A program made the translations under genes and the position numbers. A stretch of DNA of 64,000 bases, from positions 9,469 through 73,468 of the forward strand of contig DASUKN010000082.1 of NCBI GenBank assembly GCA_036278715.1, read 5' to 3'. Shown piece after piece: positions 26,740-35,534 of the stretch. Origin of the DNA: Udaeobacter sp025935755 (lineage in GTDB: Bacteria; Verrucomicrobiota; Verrucomicrobiia; Chthoniobacterales; UBA10450). How positions within the stretch are numbered: the first letter of the stretch is position 1; each line of letters begins with the position of its first letter. The notes under the pieces are model-generated. The model did not search any database. It had not been told where the DNA came from and saw only the letters and a list, made by a program, of their open reading frames with translations.

Positions 26740-28003
26740 AACGCGTCCGCAGAAGTCACGGGAGCGCGCACTGCTGATCGGCTTGGAAAAGCAAGGCGTC
26801 TCGAAGTGGGACTTGCACGATTCGCTTGACGAGCTGCGCGAACTTGCCAACTCCGCCGGGGCTGAAGTCGTAGACACCGTCACGCAAAAACTGCAGAAGC
26901 CGACCGCCCCCTACTACATCGGTCGCGGCAAAGCCGAATCCATTAAGGAATCCTGTCAGGATCGACAGGTAACCTCGGTCATTTTTGATGATGAACTTTC
27001 GCCGGCACAGGGGCGCAATCTGGAAAATCTATTCGCACGCAAGGTGCTCGACCGGACGCAATTGATTCTCGACATTTTTGCACAACGCGCCCGGAGCCGG
27101 GAAGGCCGGTTGCAAATCGAGCTCGCCCAATTGCAATATCTTTTGCCTCGCCTCACTCGGATGTGGCATCACTTGTCGCGGCAGACAGGCGGAATTGGCA
27201 CACGCGGGCCGGGTGAAACGCAATTGGAAGTTGACCGCCGGCGTGTGCAGGAACGAATCGCCCGGCTCGAGCGCGAGCTGGAATCGGTGCGGAAAACGCG
27301 AGCCATTCAGCGACAGGGGCGAAAACGCCATCAATGGCCGGTCGCCGCTGTGGTCGGTTACACGAACGCGGGAAAATCGACGTTGCTGAATCTTTTAACG
27401 GGAGCGGACGTAATAGCGGAGGACAAACTGTTCGCCACGCTGGATCCAACGACGCGCAGCTTTGCTCTGCCTAACAAACAGCGGGTCCTGCTCACGGATA
27501 CTGTTGGGTTCCTGCGCAAACTCCCGCATACGCTGATTGAATCCTTCAAGGCGACACTGGAAGAGGTTAGCGAAGCCGATTTGCTCATTCACATCGCAGA
27601 TTTGAGTCACCCGCGCATAGACGAGCAGATGGAAGCGGTCGATCGAGTGATCAAGGAACTCGACGCTTACGGCAAGCAAACATTGGTCGTCTTTAATAAG
27701 ATCGATAAGCTTCCGAACCGCGAAGTTGTTGATTCGTACCTTAACCGCTTTCCGGGCAGCGTAGCGATTTCCGCGCACACTGGAGAAGGAGTAAGTAAAC
27801 TGGTGGAAGCCCTGGAAAGCGCACTCAGTTCGTGGCGGTTACGTTCACGGTTTCGGATTCCCGCGAACGAAAGCGCGTTGATCGCGGAGATTCATCGAGT
27901 GGGTCACGTCCTCGAACTGCGATATGAGGCCAACGAAGCTCTGATCGTCGCCCACGTTCCTCCTGATCTGGCACAAAAGCTGGAGCGATACGCGAACAGG
28001 TAG
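26732..28003 (+). CDS. hflX: Ribosome-associated GTPase HflX
   Basis: GTPase that splits stalled ribosomes. The HflX N-terminal domain contains AEVVDTVTQKLQKPTAPYYIG, the linker GTRGPGETQLEVDRRRV, then the G domain with GYTNAGKSTLLN, DTVGFLRKLPHTLIESF and FNKIDKL. Length 423 is typical. Overlap with miaA suggests one transcript. Confidence 0.96.
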   Translation: MIETRPQKSRERALLIGLEKQGVSKWDLHDSLDELRELANSAGAEVVDTVTQKLQKPTAPYYIGRGKAESIKESCQDRQVTSVIFDDELSPAQGRNLENLFARKVLDRTQLILDIFAQRARSREGRLQIELAQLQYLLPRLTRMWHHLSRQTGGIGTRGPGETQLEVDRRRVQERIARLERELESVRKTRAIQRQGRKRHQWPVAAVVGYTNAGKSTLLNLLTGADVIAEDKLFATLDPTTRSFALPNKQRVLLTDTVGFLRKLPHTLIESFKATLEEVSEADLLIHIADLSHPRIDEQMEAVDRVIKELDAYGKQTLVVFNKIDKLPNREVVDSYLNRFPGSVAISAHTGEGVSKLVEALESALSSWRLRSRFRIPANESALIAEIHRVGHVLELRYEANEALIVAHVPPDLAQKLERYANR

Positions 28004-28342
28004 AGAGACATCGCCTGCGATGTCCAGACCTGTGAGCTATGACGACTCTCGCGCTCCGTGAACCTTCAAAGCTCCGACGGCGAACCATTCTCACGCCAAG
28101 CTAACAAGAAAACTGTGCGAGTACACGTTGAGTCGGGCCAACCCGAAGCGAATGGTGCTCTGCTAGCGTCAAAGCTTTCGAAGATTGTGTCTTTAGTGGA
28201 ACAGCCGCCTCTCGTACCTGCTCGAATGCGGCGGGCGGGACTTTTCGATCAAAAAGTGGGACGAACGGCATAAAAGCCGCACGACAGAATGAACTGTCAT
28301 GCGGCTTCTTTGATGTCCCGATAGTGAAGGGACTTGATCTTA
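28004..28342. other. Non-coding stretch with terminator
   Basis: After hflX I see only a 71-codon frame (28058-28273) without any family likeness or ribosome binding site, and then the hairpin at 28274-28310. Confidence 0.5.
28274..28310 (-). terminator. Bidirectional-looking hairpin terminator
   Basis: AAGCCGCACGACAG, a 6-base loop and CTGTCATGCGGCTT form a 14-base stem with one mismatch. On the minus strand the stem is followed by TTTTATG; on the plus strand by CTTT. It lies 33 bases after the stop of the small minus-strand gene at 28343 and also downstream of hflX. Confidence 0.7.
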
Positions 28343-28492
28343 TTAGGGCCTTTGATAGCCGCTGCGGCCCCCATTGTGCGCGCTGCCCTTGGGATCCTTT
28401 TTCGGTTTCAGGTCGCGAAGTTCTCGGGTCCGCGGCTGTGGTTTGAGGTTCTCGGTTTTGATCTTTTTCTCGGTTCCTTTTTTGTGCTTCAT
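28343..28492 (-). CDS. Small basic protein (49 residues)
   Basis: The minus-strand frame begins MKHKKGTEKKIKTENLKPQP and ends GSAHNGGRSGYQRP. About a third of the residues are Lys or Arg, with no hydrophobic core, so it may bind nucleic acid or be disordered. AGGA sits about 6 bases before the ATG and a strong hairpin terminator follows the stop, which supports a real, independently transcribed gene. No family is recognised. Confidence 0.6.
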   Translation of the reverse strand: MKHKKGTEKKIKTENLKPQPRTRELRDLKPKKDPKGSAHNGGRSGYQRP

Positions 28493-28872
28493 TTATTTTC
28501 CTGTCTTATTTATTTCGGGTTATTTGTTGTGGTTGTGAAGCCCCAAAGGCTCGTACTCACCTTGCTTTCTAATCCCTATCATCTCCCGTGCCAAGCCTCT
28601 AACAGAAGAACAAAAAACGTCGAAGCCTGCCGAGTTTAATTCATGGGATCGTAGGCGCTTACGCGGCAATCTATTTCCTGTTTTCAAAGACAGTTGTTGC
28701 CCGTGAAGTCAATACCCACCTTCCGGTTCGGCTCAGATTTAGACCAACGACGCCTCAGATTTAGGCCAACGACGCTTTAGGTTGCGACACAATGAAAGAA
28801 TGCCTGGAATTGCCGAAAATTTTTTCATTGTCGCTCGCAACTGCAAAACGTGATCGCTAAAATGCTCAATCC
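28493..28872. other. Gene-free stretch with a 22-base tandem duplication
   Basis: No convincing gene. At 28732-28753 and 28754-28775 a 22-base unit starting CTCAGATTTAG is repeated head to tail with one mismatch. The promoters of the small basic protein (minus) and ybeY (plus) should be here. Confidence 0.5.
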
Positions 28873-29370
28873 GTGAATCGTCAAATAAGGTTCACGACTC
28901 ATTCAAAAACGCTTGGACCCGAGGGAGTCAGCGTGCGCAATCTTCAGCGAAAAATCCCCGTCAATGTCGCCGAGCTGGAAACGTTCGCAGGGAATGCCGT
29001 GAAGCGTTGTCTTCAATTGCGAAAGCGGAAACGAACCCGGCTGCGCAAGCTCAATGCTGTTGCCGTCTGGCTCATTTCAGATCGGCGCATGTCCAAATTG
29101 CATCTCCAGGTCTTCGGCGACAGTGACCCTACGGACGTCATAACGTTTCACGATGGCGAAATTTTTATCAGTGTCGAAACCGCACGCCGGAACGCTCGCG
29201 AATTTTGTAACTCGTTGATGAGCGAGATCAAATTTTGCATCGTGCACGGATTTTTACATTTGCACGGCTTCGACGACCGCATGCCGGCTGATGCAAGGAA
29301 GATGAAAAACACTCAGGAGAAAATCCTTCGCGATATGGGCATTCGAATTGGAATCGTTCCACAGATTTGA
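28873..29370 (+). CDS. ybeY: Endoribonuclease YbeY
   Basis: Metal-dependent RNase for 16S rRNA 3'-end maturation and ribosome quality control. The core is visible: SDRRMSKLHLQ, DPTDVITFHDGEIFIS and the zinc motif HGFLHLHGFDD. The third histidine of the common HGxLHLxGYDH form is aspartate here, a variant seen in some phyla. The N-terminus is about 25 residues longer than average; the start is GTG at 28873. Confidence 0.88.
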   Translation: MNRQIRFTTHSKTLGPEGVSVRNLQRKIPVNVAELETFAGNAVKRCLQLRKRKRTRLRKLNAVAVWLISDRRMSKLHLQVFGDSDPTDVITFHDGEIFISVETARRNAREFCNSLMSEIKFCIVHGFLHLHGFDDRMPADARKMKNTQEKILRDMGIRIGIVPQI

Positions 29371-29391
29371 ACTGAAAGCCGCATATTGGCG

Positions 29392-30108
29392 TTATTGGCC
29401 AATCAATATGCGGATACTCGATTCGACGCTTCGCGCGATCTGTGACCAACCGTCACGATCGTTTGGAGCCGCCGCGAAATTCAGAGGTTCTCCAATGAGC
29501 AAATTGATTCTAACAGGTCGGGGGACGTTTCGGTTTGGCGGAAGGGCCTCAAAGGTTCCGATAAGCCCGCAAGGCACAACGGGAACATTTGTTTCTGCGA
29601 CCAGCATCCCGAGCCCATGTTTGAACGGCATCATTGAACCGGTGCGAGTGCGTCCGCCCTCCGGGAAGATGATGAAGATCCCTCGTTCTTCCTGCAATTT
29701 CCGACGCAACTCGGCAAGAGCGTGCGGACCGCAGCTTTTCCGCCACATCGCCAAAGCATTCAGCATGATTGCGGAGAACATACTGACTGCGGTCGTTTGA
29801 AAGAAGACGTCGCCTGCTGCGATCGGGAAAGCGCGTTCGCGATGACGCGGTTTGAGCGCAGCGCCCAGAACCAGAGCGTCAAGATGACTGCAATGATTTG
29901 CCGCAAGCACGAAAGGTCCGTGCGCCGGCAGCTTGTCTCGACCTGAAATCGTGAGTCGATGAGCGATCGAGAAGTACAGGCGCAATACCGAAAAGCACGC
30001 CTGTTGCGCCATGCTTTCGAGCAAACCACTCTCGCGGCGCACGCTGCGAAACCGCTCAGCCGGCGTTAGGCCGGTGTCACGAGCTGGTTCGAGCTGCCAC
30101 GGTTCCAT
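29392..30108 (-). CDS. plsC: 1-acyl-sn-glycerol-3-phosphate acyltransferase
   Basis: Acylates lysophosphatidic acid to phosphatidic acid at the inner membrane. The acyltransferase motifs are NHCSHLD (block I), FPEGGRTRTG (block III) and VVPCGLIG (block IV). It starts 6 bases after the stop of the minus-strand cdsA, so the two consecutive steps of phospholipid synthesis are encoded together. Confidence 0.92.
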   Translation of the reverse strand: MEPWQLEPARDTGLTPAERFRSVRRESGLLESMAQQACFSVLRLYFSIAHRLTISGRDKLPAHGPFVLAANHCSHLDALVLGAALKPRHRERAFPIAAGDVFFQTTAVSMFSAIMLNALAMWRKSCGPHALAELRRKLQEERGIFIIFPEGGRTRTGSMMPFKHGLGMLVAETNVPVVPCGLIGTFEALPPNRNVPRPVRINLLIGEPLNFAAAPNDRDGWSQIARSVESSIRILIGQ

Positions 30109-30114
30109 CGAACA

Positions 30115-31119
30115 TTAAAGTCCTGAGAAAATTCGCTGCGGTTGCCCGGCTCCGAACCCAACAAAATAACCGACGTAGTGAAACACGGCTGGCGCAACGA
30201 GGATGAGACTGTCGAAGCGATCGAGCAACCCGCCGTGTCCCGGGATGAGTTTCGCCGTGTCTTTGAGACCCAAATCGCGCTTGATCGAAGAGAGCATTAA
30301 GTCGCCGAACTGGCCGACCACGCTGACGATGATCCCAAGGCCAAGCAGGCAGATTGGATTATCCAAGGCGGTGTTAATCCAAATGAAATGAGCGATCACT
30401 CCCACGAGCGGCGTGGTCAAAATGATTGCGCCGAGTGCTCCGCCAACGGTTTTGTTTGGGCTGGTGTTCGGAACAAATTTTCGATGACCAAACGATCGGC
30501 CGCACAGGTAGGCGAAAATATCATTCAATTCCACCGCGAAAATAATTAGCAACAGGATCGGCCGGTAATTCCAATCGTTTGCCATGTAGCCAAGATTACC
30601 GAGTGCGCTTCCGAAAAGAGCGAATCCGAGCACACCTAACCCAACACGTTGAATGTATCCTTTCGGCTGATCGGGAATTAACCCGCCAATAGCAATCAAT
30701 GCGACCGTTAAGGGAAACAGTGCAACGAAAAGGCGATACCAGTTGTCGAGTGCCGCAAACGCGATCAGGAGAATGCCGATAACTACGATGAAACTGATCG
30801 TCCGTTCGCGGAACAGCCCGGTGATGCGTGCATATTCGCGGTAACAAAGCAGACTCAATGTGCCCACAGCCAGGATGGTCCAAAACGCGCCGGCCAGAAT
30901 GGGAATCACAATGCATAGTGCCAGCCAAATCCAGGAGCGATAACGATCCCAAAGTTCTTTCCGCTTTTCGGGAGTGATTTTTGCGGCTCGGGTTGTAACG
31001 AAAATCGGGAGCGGCGCCAGAACGAGCAAAGCCACCACAGTGACGATCACAAAAACCGTCACATGGTTATCGAACGCGTGACGATACCCGAATAGCCGCT
31101 GCCAGGCCGTGTCGTTCAT
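30115..31119 (-). CDS. cdsA: Phosphatidate cytidylyltransferase (canonical copy)
   Basis: Makes CDP-diacylglycerol from CTP and phosphatidate. About eight membrane helices and the complete CdsA signature near the C-terminus: SSIKRDLGLKD, IPGHGGLLDRFDS. ATG at 31119 comes one base after the stop of a short membrane ORF (TGA-G-ATG), which suggests translational coupling; GTG at 31140 is also possible and has a GAAGG upstream. A second CdsA-like gene lies just 400 bases away on the other strand. Confidence 0.93.
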   Translation of the reverse strand: MNDTAWQRLFGYRHAFDNHVTVFVIVTVVALLVLAPLPIFVTTRAAKITPEKRKELWDRYRSWIWLALCIVIPILAGAFWTILAVGTLSLLCYREYARITGLFRERTISFIVVIGILLIAFAALDNWYRLFVALFPLTVALIAIGGLIPDQPKGYIQRVGLGVLGFALFGSALGNLGYMANDWNYRPILLLIIFAVELNDIFAYLCGRSFGHRKFVPNTSPNKTVGGALGAIILTTPLVGVIAHFIWINTALDNPICLLGLGIIVSVVGQFGDLMLSSIKRDLGLKDTAKLIPGHGGLLDRFDSLILVAPAVFHYVGYFVGFGAGQPQRIFSGL

Positions 31120-31120
31120 C

Positions 31121-31270
31121 TCAAAGCTCGCGTAATTCACTGTGCCTTCGAGCGACTGTGAACGCCCAGCGGGCGAGTATCACGATTGGCGCAAGAGCCG
31201 CGATCCCGACCATTCGGTCCAGCATGGCAATTGGCCGTCGATCAATCAATTTGGCCCCTAATTGGTTCAT
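31121..31270 (-). CDS. Short membrane ORF, possible remnant of a larger gene
   Basis: A 49-codon frame starting MNQLGAKLIDRRPIAMLDRM, with one hydrophobic helix (VGIAALAPIVILARWAF). The same frame stays open upstream as LLWIAPA until a stop 10 codons earlier, and there is no ribosome binding site at the ATG. It therefore looks like the C-terminus of a larger membrane protein whose front has been lost. A CDP-alcohol phosphatidyltransferase would fit the plsC-cdsA context, but that is a guess. Its TGA is one base from the cdsA ATG. Confidence 0.35.
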   Translation of the reverse strand: MNQLGAKLIDRRPIAMLDRMVGIAALAPIVILARWAFTVARRHSELREL

Positions 31271-31527
31271 TGCGGGCGCAATCCATAGCAGGGTTGATCA
31301 GCGATGGCCAGATAACAACTCCACCAGCGGTGCACATTCAACCGAGGCGCAATAACAGCACTCTCTCGTCAGCTTGCGCGGCCGAATCACCTACTCGTAC
31401 TGGGAACGTCGTGTCAGGTTCTGTTACCTCCGGTAGCAACCCCTCGCCGGAATAATTTCGTTTTTCGTACTCGGGGCATGCGGTCACTTCTTGCATAGCA
31501 TGCGTTCATTCGGGATGATGCAGAGCC

Positions 31528-32442
31528 ATGCCTGTGACGATGGAACAAGCCGGATCAAAGCTAACCACACCGCGTTCCACGTTCATCCTGCGATTCATCA
31601 GCACCATCGTCCTATGGACAGTCGCTCTATTGATCATGTTCTCCGGTCACGAGGGCCTGTTCTGGGTTTTGATCAGCGGATTCGGAATGATCGGCCTTTG
31701 GGAATTTTACGGGATGCTGGATCACAAGGGTCTGCCGAATTTCAAAATCACCGGAATGATCTGCGGCGCGGTAATGCTTGCTGGCAGTTTTTATTATTTC
31801 TCGAAGATCGGACCCACAGGTTCCTACGATTTTGAAGTCGCAGTTCTGCTTTTCTTTCTGCTGACCGTATTCGGACGGCAAATGTTTGCCCGACTGCGGG
31901 ACGACGAGCCTCTGCAGACCATGGCTTACACATTGTTCGGTCTGCTCTATGTGCTTTGGCTTTTTAATTTCATCACCAAAATCGTCTACCTGACTCCGCG
32001 TTCGAGCAGTGGTGAGCTAACCGGCCAATTCTACGTGTTGTACTTGATCGCGGTCACCAAGTTCTCGGATATGGGTGCATATTTGACCGGCAGCGCGATT
32101 GGGCGGCATTTGATGGTGCCGCACATCAGCGCGAAAAAAACCTGGGAAGGCTTTTTCGGAGCGATTGGTTTTGCGCTCCTTTGCAGCCTGATACTTTACA
32201 AACTCATGCCGGGCCATTTGTCCGTGCTAAACTGGACCCACGCGACGGCGCTCGGCCTTTTGCTGGGAATCGCCGCAGTGCTCGGCGATCTGGCCGAATC
32301 GATTATCAAGCGCAGCACTGACGTTAAAGATTCGGGCAATCTGCTTCCGGGAATTGGCGGTGCACTCGATCTGCTCGACAGTCTGCTTTTCACCGCGCCG
32401 CTGTTGTTTTTCTACATGCGCCTCGTGATCCACGTGGCGTAG
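31528..32442 (+). CDS. CdsA-like protein with altered signature
   Basis: 304-residue membrane protein of the CTP-transferase family: KFSDMGAYLTGSAIGRH, SAKKTWEGFFGA and SIIKRSTDVKDSGNLLPG are typical. In the signature that follows, PGHGGxxDRxD reads PGIGGALDLLDS: His has become Ile and Arg has become Leu. It begins the cdsA-dxr-rseP-ispG order that is widespread in bacteria. It may have reduced or changed activity, since a canonical copy exists at 30115. Confidence 0.85.
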   Translation: MPVTMEQAGSKLTTPRSTFILRFISTIVLWTVALLIMFSGHEGLFWVLISGFGMIGLWEFYGMLDHKGLPNFKITGMICGAVMLAGSFYYFSKIGPTGSYDFEVAVLLFFLLTVFGRQMFARLRDDEPLQTMAYTLFGLLYVLWLFNFITKIVYLTPRSSSGELTGQFYVLYLIAVTKFSDMGAYLTGSAIGRHLMVPHISAKKTWEGFFGAIGFALLCSLILYKLMPGHLSVLNWTHATALGLLLGIAAVLGDLAESIIKRSTDVKDSGNLLPGIGGALDLLDSLLFTAPLLFFYMRLVIHVA

Positions 32443-32445
32443 AAG

Positions 32446-32803
32446 GTCGACAGAATCAACAAAATTAAACAGAATGGTTGCGGACTCTAAAGAATACGAT
32501 TTGTGCGGGGAAGTAATCGGTGCCGCGATGAGAGTGCACTCAGCTCTCGGACCAGGATTTCTGGAGTCAGTCTATCAAAATGCGTTGATCTCGGAATTGC
32601 AGAAGTTGGCAATGAAGGTTGATGCACAAAAGCCAATCAGTGTGCACTACGATCGCCAAGTCGTTGGCCTTTTCATCGCTGGCTTACTCGTAAATGAATG
32701 CTTGATAGTTGAACTAAAGGCGAAAGTTTCGGCTGCCGAAACACGAGCAGGTCTTTCTCTGATTTGATCGATTCATTTTGTTAAATTCTGTTCATTCTGT
32801 CCC
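32446..32803 (+). mobile_element. Cassette B: truncated GxxExxY ORF between inverted repeats
   Basis: The left end reads GACAGAATCAACAAAATTAA and the right end, inverted, ACAGAATGAACAGAATTTAA; about 23 of 28 positions agree. Both are AT-rich repeats of an ACAGAAT-like word, unlike the GC-rich surroundings. The left end includes the ORF start codon, and the right end stops 1-2 bases before the dxr ATG. Confidence 0.7.
32474..32767 (+). CDS. GxxExxY protein, C-terminally truncated
   Basis: GxxExxY family protein (TIGR04256-like, PD-(D/E)XK-related small domain of unknown role). LCGEVIGAAMRVHSALGPG and the motif GFLESVY are clear, and LIVELKAK is the conserved Glu-x-Lys strand. The family normally continues for 30-35 residues to a GLLVNFG-type segment, as in the copy at 39664. 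Here it stops after SAAETRAGLSLI, so it is probably decayed. Confidence 0.82.
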   Translation: MVADSKEYDLCGEVIGAAMRVHSALGPGFLESVYQNALISELQKLAMKVDAQKPISVHYDRQVVGLFIAGLLVNECLIVELKAKVSAAETRAGLSLI

Positions 32804-32804
32804 A

Positions 32805-34019
32805 ATGAATCGTAAACGCGTCGTTATTCTCGGGGCGACGGGCTCCATCGGTGAGAGCGCCCTGAAAGTCGCGAGGGATATTCCGGACCGAATGGAGATC
32901 GTCGGCCTGGCTGCGAAAAGCAACGCACAAAAGCTGGCTGCCGCTGCGAATGAAGTCCGGCCAACATCGATTTGTCTGGTCGACGAAAGCCAAGTCGATG
33001 TGCTTCGGAGAGCACTCGATTACAAGCCGCGGATCCTTTGCGGCGAAGCGGGCCTGCTCGAAATCGCCTGCCTGAGCAATGCAGACATGGTGCTTGTGGC
33101 GATCGTCGGCACCGGCGGTTTGCGTCCCGCGCTCGGGGCCATTCAAGCAGGCAAAGACCTCGCCGTCGCGAGCAAAGAAATTTTAGTCATGGCGGGTGAG
33201 ATCGTAATGCGTGAAGCGCGCAACAAGAGAGTGCACGTTTTGCCCGTAGACTCCGAGCACAACGCCATTTTTCAGTGTTTGGTAGCGCAAGCGTCCCCGC
33301 TTGCGAAATCTCCCGAGGGCGCAAGCGAGACGCATACGCCACTTTCGCGCGACGTCCGGCGAATCCTGCTCACGGCGTCCGGCGGGCCCTTTCGCGAAAC
33401 TTCGCGAAAGGATTTCGATTCGATCACAGTCGAGGCGGCACTAAAACATCCGACCTGGAACATGGGGCCAAAGATCACCATCGATTCGGCAACGTTGTTC
33501 AACAAAGGCCTGGAAATGATCGAGGCGCACTGGCTTTTTGGCGTGGAGATGCAGCGCGTCGAGGTCGTTATTCATCCGCAAAGCATCGTGCATTCGATGG
33601 TCGAGTTCACAGATGGTTCTGTCCTCGCCCAACTGAGTTATTCCAACATGTGTTTTCCGATCCAATACGCGGTGACCTGGCCGGATCGCGTCGCGAACTC
33701 GTTACCGCCGCTCGATTTTTCGAAGTTGTCGAAGTTGGAATTTTATATTCCGCGATACGACGATTTCCCGGCTTTGAATCTTGCCCGTCGCGCTGGAGAA
33801 GTCGGGGGTACACTGCCCGCGGTGATGAATGCCGCTAACGAAATCGCGGTCGCGGCGTTTTTGGATCATGAAGTGCGGTTTACAAATATCTGGGACTTAG
33901 TGGAACGAGTGATGAACCAACATACGCCCGTTGCGCACCCCGATCTCGATGCAATATTAGCCGCTGATCAGTGGGCTCGGGCTCAAGCGAGGGAATGCGT
34001 TGAAGCGTTGAACGGTTGA
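32805..34019 (+). CDS. dxr: 1-deoxy-D-xylulose-5-phosphate reductoisomerase
   Basis: Second step of the MEP isoprenoid pathway, NADPH-dependent. GATGSIGESAL binds the nucleotide, ASKEILVMAGE and VDSEHNAIFQCL form the metal/substrate site, followed by LTASGGPFRETS, HPTWNMGPKITIDSAT and NKGLEMIEAHWLF. ATG at 32805 is right after cassette B. A repeat at 33281-33346 adds about 20 residues between NAIFQCL and RRILLTASGG, a loop position. Confidence 0.97.
   Translation: MNRKRVVILGATGSIGESALKVARDIPDRMEIVGLAAKSNAQKLAAAANEVRPTSICLVDESQVDVLRRALDYKPRILCGEAGLLEIACLSNADMVLVAIVGTGGLRPALGAIQAGKDLAVASKEILVMAGEIVMREARNKRVHVLPVDSEHNAIFQCLVAQASPLAKSPEGASETHTPLSRDVRRILLTASGGPFRETSRKDFDSITVEAALKHPTWNMGPKITIDSATLFNKGLEMIEAHWLFGVEMQRVEVVIHPQSIVHSMVEFTDGSVLAQLSYSNMCFPIQYAVTWPDRVANSLPPLDFSKLSKLEFYIPRYDDFPALNLARRAGEVGGTLPAVMNAANEIAVAAFLDHEVRFTNIWDLVERVMNQHTPVAHPDLDAILAADQWARAQARECVEALNG
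33281..33346. repeat. In-frame GTAGCGCAAGCG element in dxr
   Basis: GTAGCGCAAGCG, CCGCTTGCG and a second GCGCAAGCGAGACGCAT segment form nested hairpins. The GCAAGCGAGACGCATRCGCYACTT part is shared with mfd (52702-52726), and both are read as Ala-Ser-Glu-Thr-His. Confidence 0.8.
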
Positions 34020-34070
34020 AGCGGGAACGCGTCCAACTGATTACCGTTCACCGATCACTGATCACCAATA

Positions 34071-35486
34071 ATGATTCTTCACGTCGCTCGCGTCATCTTC
34101 ATTCTGCTCGAGGTTCTCATCCTGTTTAATCTGCTCATCGTGGTACACGAGCTCGGGCATTTTCTCGCGGCGCGGTGGCGAGGGCTCTATATCGAGAAAT
34201 TTGGCGTTTGGTTTGGCAAGCCGATCTGGAAGAAGACAGTTAACGGCGTGCAATATTCGCTCGGGTCGCTGCCGTTCGGAGGGTTTGTGGCGTTGCCGCA
34301 ACTGGCGCCAATGGACATCATCGAGGGCAAAGCCGACCTGGACCGGGCGAAACTGCCGAAGATTTCCGCGCTCGACAAGATCATCGTGGCCGTTGCCGGG
34401 CCGGTGTTCAGCCTGCTGCTGGCCTTGTTCTTTGCCGGAATCGTCTGGGCTGTTGGTCATCCCGTGAGCGAAGGCGATTCAACGACTGTAATTGGCTACG
34501 TCATGCCGGGATCGCCGGCGGAAAAGGCCGGCCTGCAACCGGGCGACAGGATTTTATCCGTCGATGGCAAACCGGTCAGGCGTTTCATGGGAATGAACGA
34601 CAGCATCAGCTGGGACGTCGTGCGAAGCGAGGGCGACAAGATTGCGGTGAAATTCCAGCGAGACGGCAAGGTACAAACAGTATCGGTCGAACCGTACAAA
34701 GCAGAGACCCGCGGCTGGCGAAGGAAAAGTGTGCGGCAGCTTCTCATCTACCCGGCTGAAACGCCGATTATCGATAAAGTAGAACCAAAAAGTCCTGCGG
34801 CAGCAGCCGGATTGCAACCGGGGGATATCATCCGCGGATTTAACCAAACACCCATCTACAACCCGGTCGCGTTGCTGGAATACGTCAGCAAACATCCAAC
34901 CGAAGAGCTTTTGCTGCACGTCGAGCGCAAAAGCTCAAAGCTGGATATCCCGGTAAAACCAACGCCCCTGCCGACCGCGGGTGAAATGAAACCGCGGATC
35001 GGAATCCAATGGGACACCAGCGGGATTGTGTCGATTCAGCATCCGAATCCGATCGAACAGGTTTATAACAGCGTCACGAGCACCTTGAAGACGATCGGCG
35101 CGGTCGCGTCACCAAAGTCAGACGTGAAGTTGCAACATCTAAGCGGCCCGGTTGGAATCGGTCGCATTTACTACCTGCTATTCCAAAGCGAACGCGGCTG
35201 GCAATTGGCGCTGTGGTTCAGCGTAATTCTGAATGTAAACCTCGCGATCCTGAATTTACTGCCGATTCCGGTCCTTGATGGAGGTCACATTGTTCTGGCG
35301 TTGATTGAATCGGTGCGGCGCAAACCGGTGAACATCCGCGTGCTGGAAGTGATTCAGACCAGCTGTGCGGTACTGATCATCGGTTACATGCTCTACATCA
35401 CATTCTTCGACGTGCAGGATTTACCGTTTGTCCGCAAAAAGCTCGACCAATTCGAAGCGCCCGCAAAAAGCTCGCCAGCACCCTAA
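34071..35486 (+). CDS. rseP: RIP metalloprotease RseP
   Basis: Site-2 inner-membrane protease that cleaves anti-sigma factors and signal-peptide remnants. The zinc motif HELGH is in the first helix (VVHELGHFLAARW). Two PDZ domains follow (VMPGSPAEKAGLQPGDRILS; VEPKSPAAAAGLQPGDIIRG), and the second catalytic site NLLPIPVLDGGH is in a late helix. Length 471 is normal. It lies in the cdsA-dxr-rseP-ispG order. Confidence 0.96.
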   Translation: MILHVARVIFILLEVLILFNLLIVVHELGHFLAARWRGLYIEKFGVWFGKPIWKKTVNGVQYSLGSLPFGGFVALPQLAPMDIIEGKADLDRAKLPKISALDKIIVAVAGPVFSLLLALFFAGIVWAVGHPVSEGDSTTVIGYVMPGSPAEKAGLQPGDRILSVDGKPVRRFMGMNDSISWDVVRSEGDKIAVKFQRDGKVQTVSVEPYKAETRGWRRKSVRQLLIYPAETPIIDKVEPKSPAAAAGLQPGDIIRGFNQTPIYNPVALLEYVSKHPTEELLLHVERKSSKLDIPVKPTPLPTAGEMKPRIGIQWDTSGIVSIQHPNPIEQVYNSVTSTLKTIGAVASPKSDVKLQHLSGPVGIGRIYYLLFQSERGWQLALWFSVILNVNLAILNLLPIPVLDGGHIVLALIESVRRKPVNIRVLEVIQTSCAVLIIGYMLYITFFDVQDLPFVRKKLDQFEAPAKSSPAP

Positions 35487-35534
35487 AACGGCAGCGATTG
35501 CGACCCTGGTCGAGTCTTCGTAGATTTCAGCCTC

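Noticed and set aside
28058..28273. 71-codon ORF after hflX
   Set aside because: No ribosome binding site, no domain, and it runs into the terminator hairpin.
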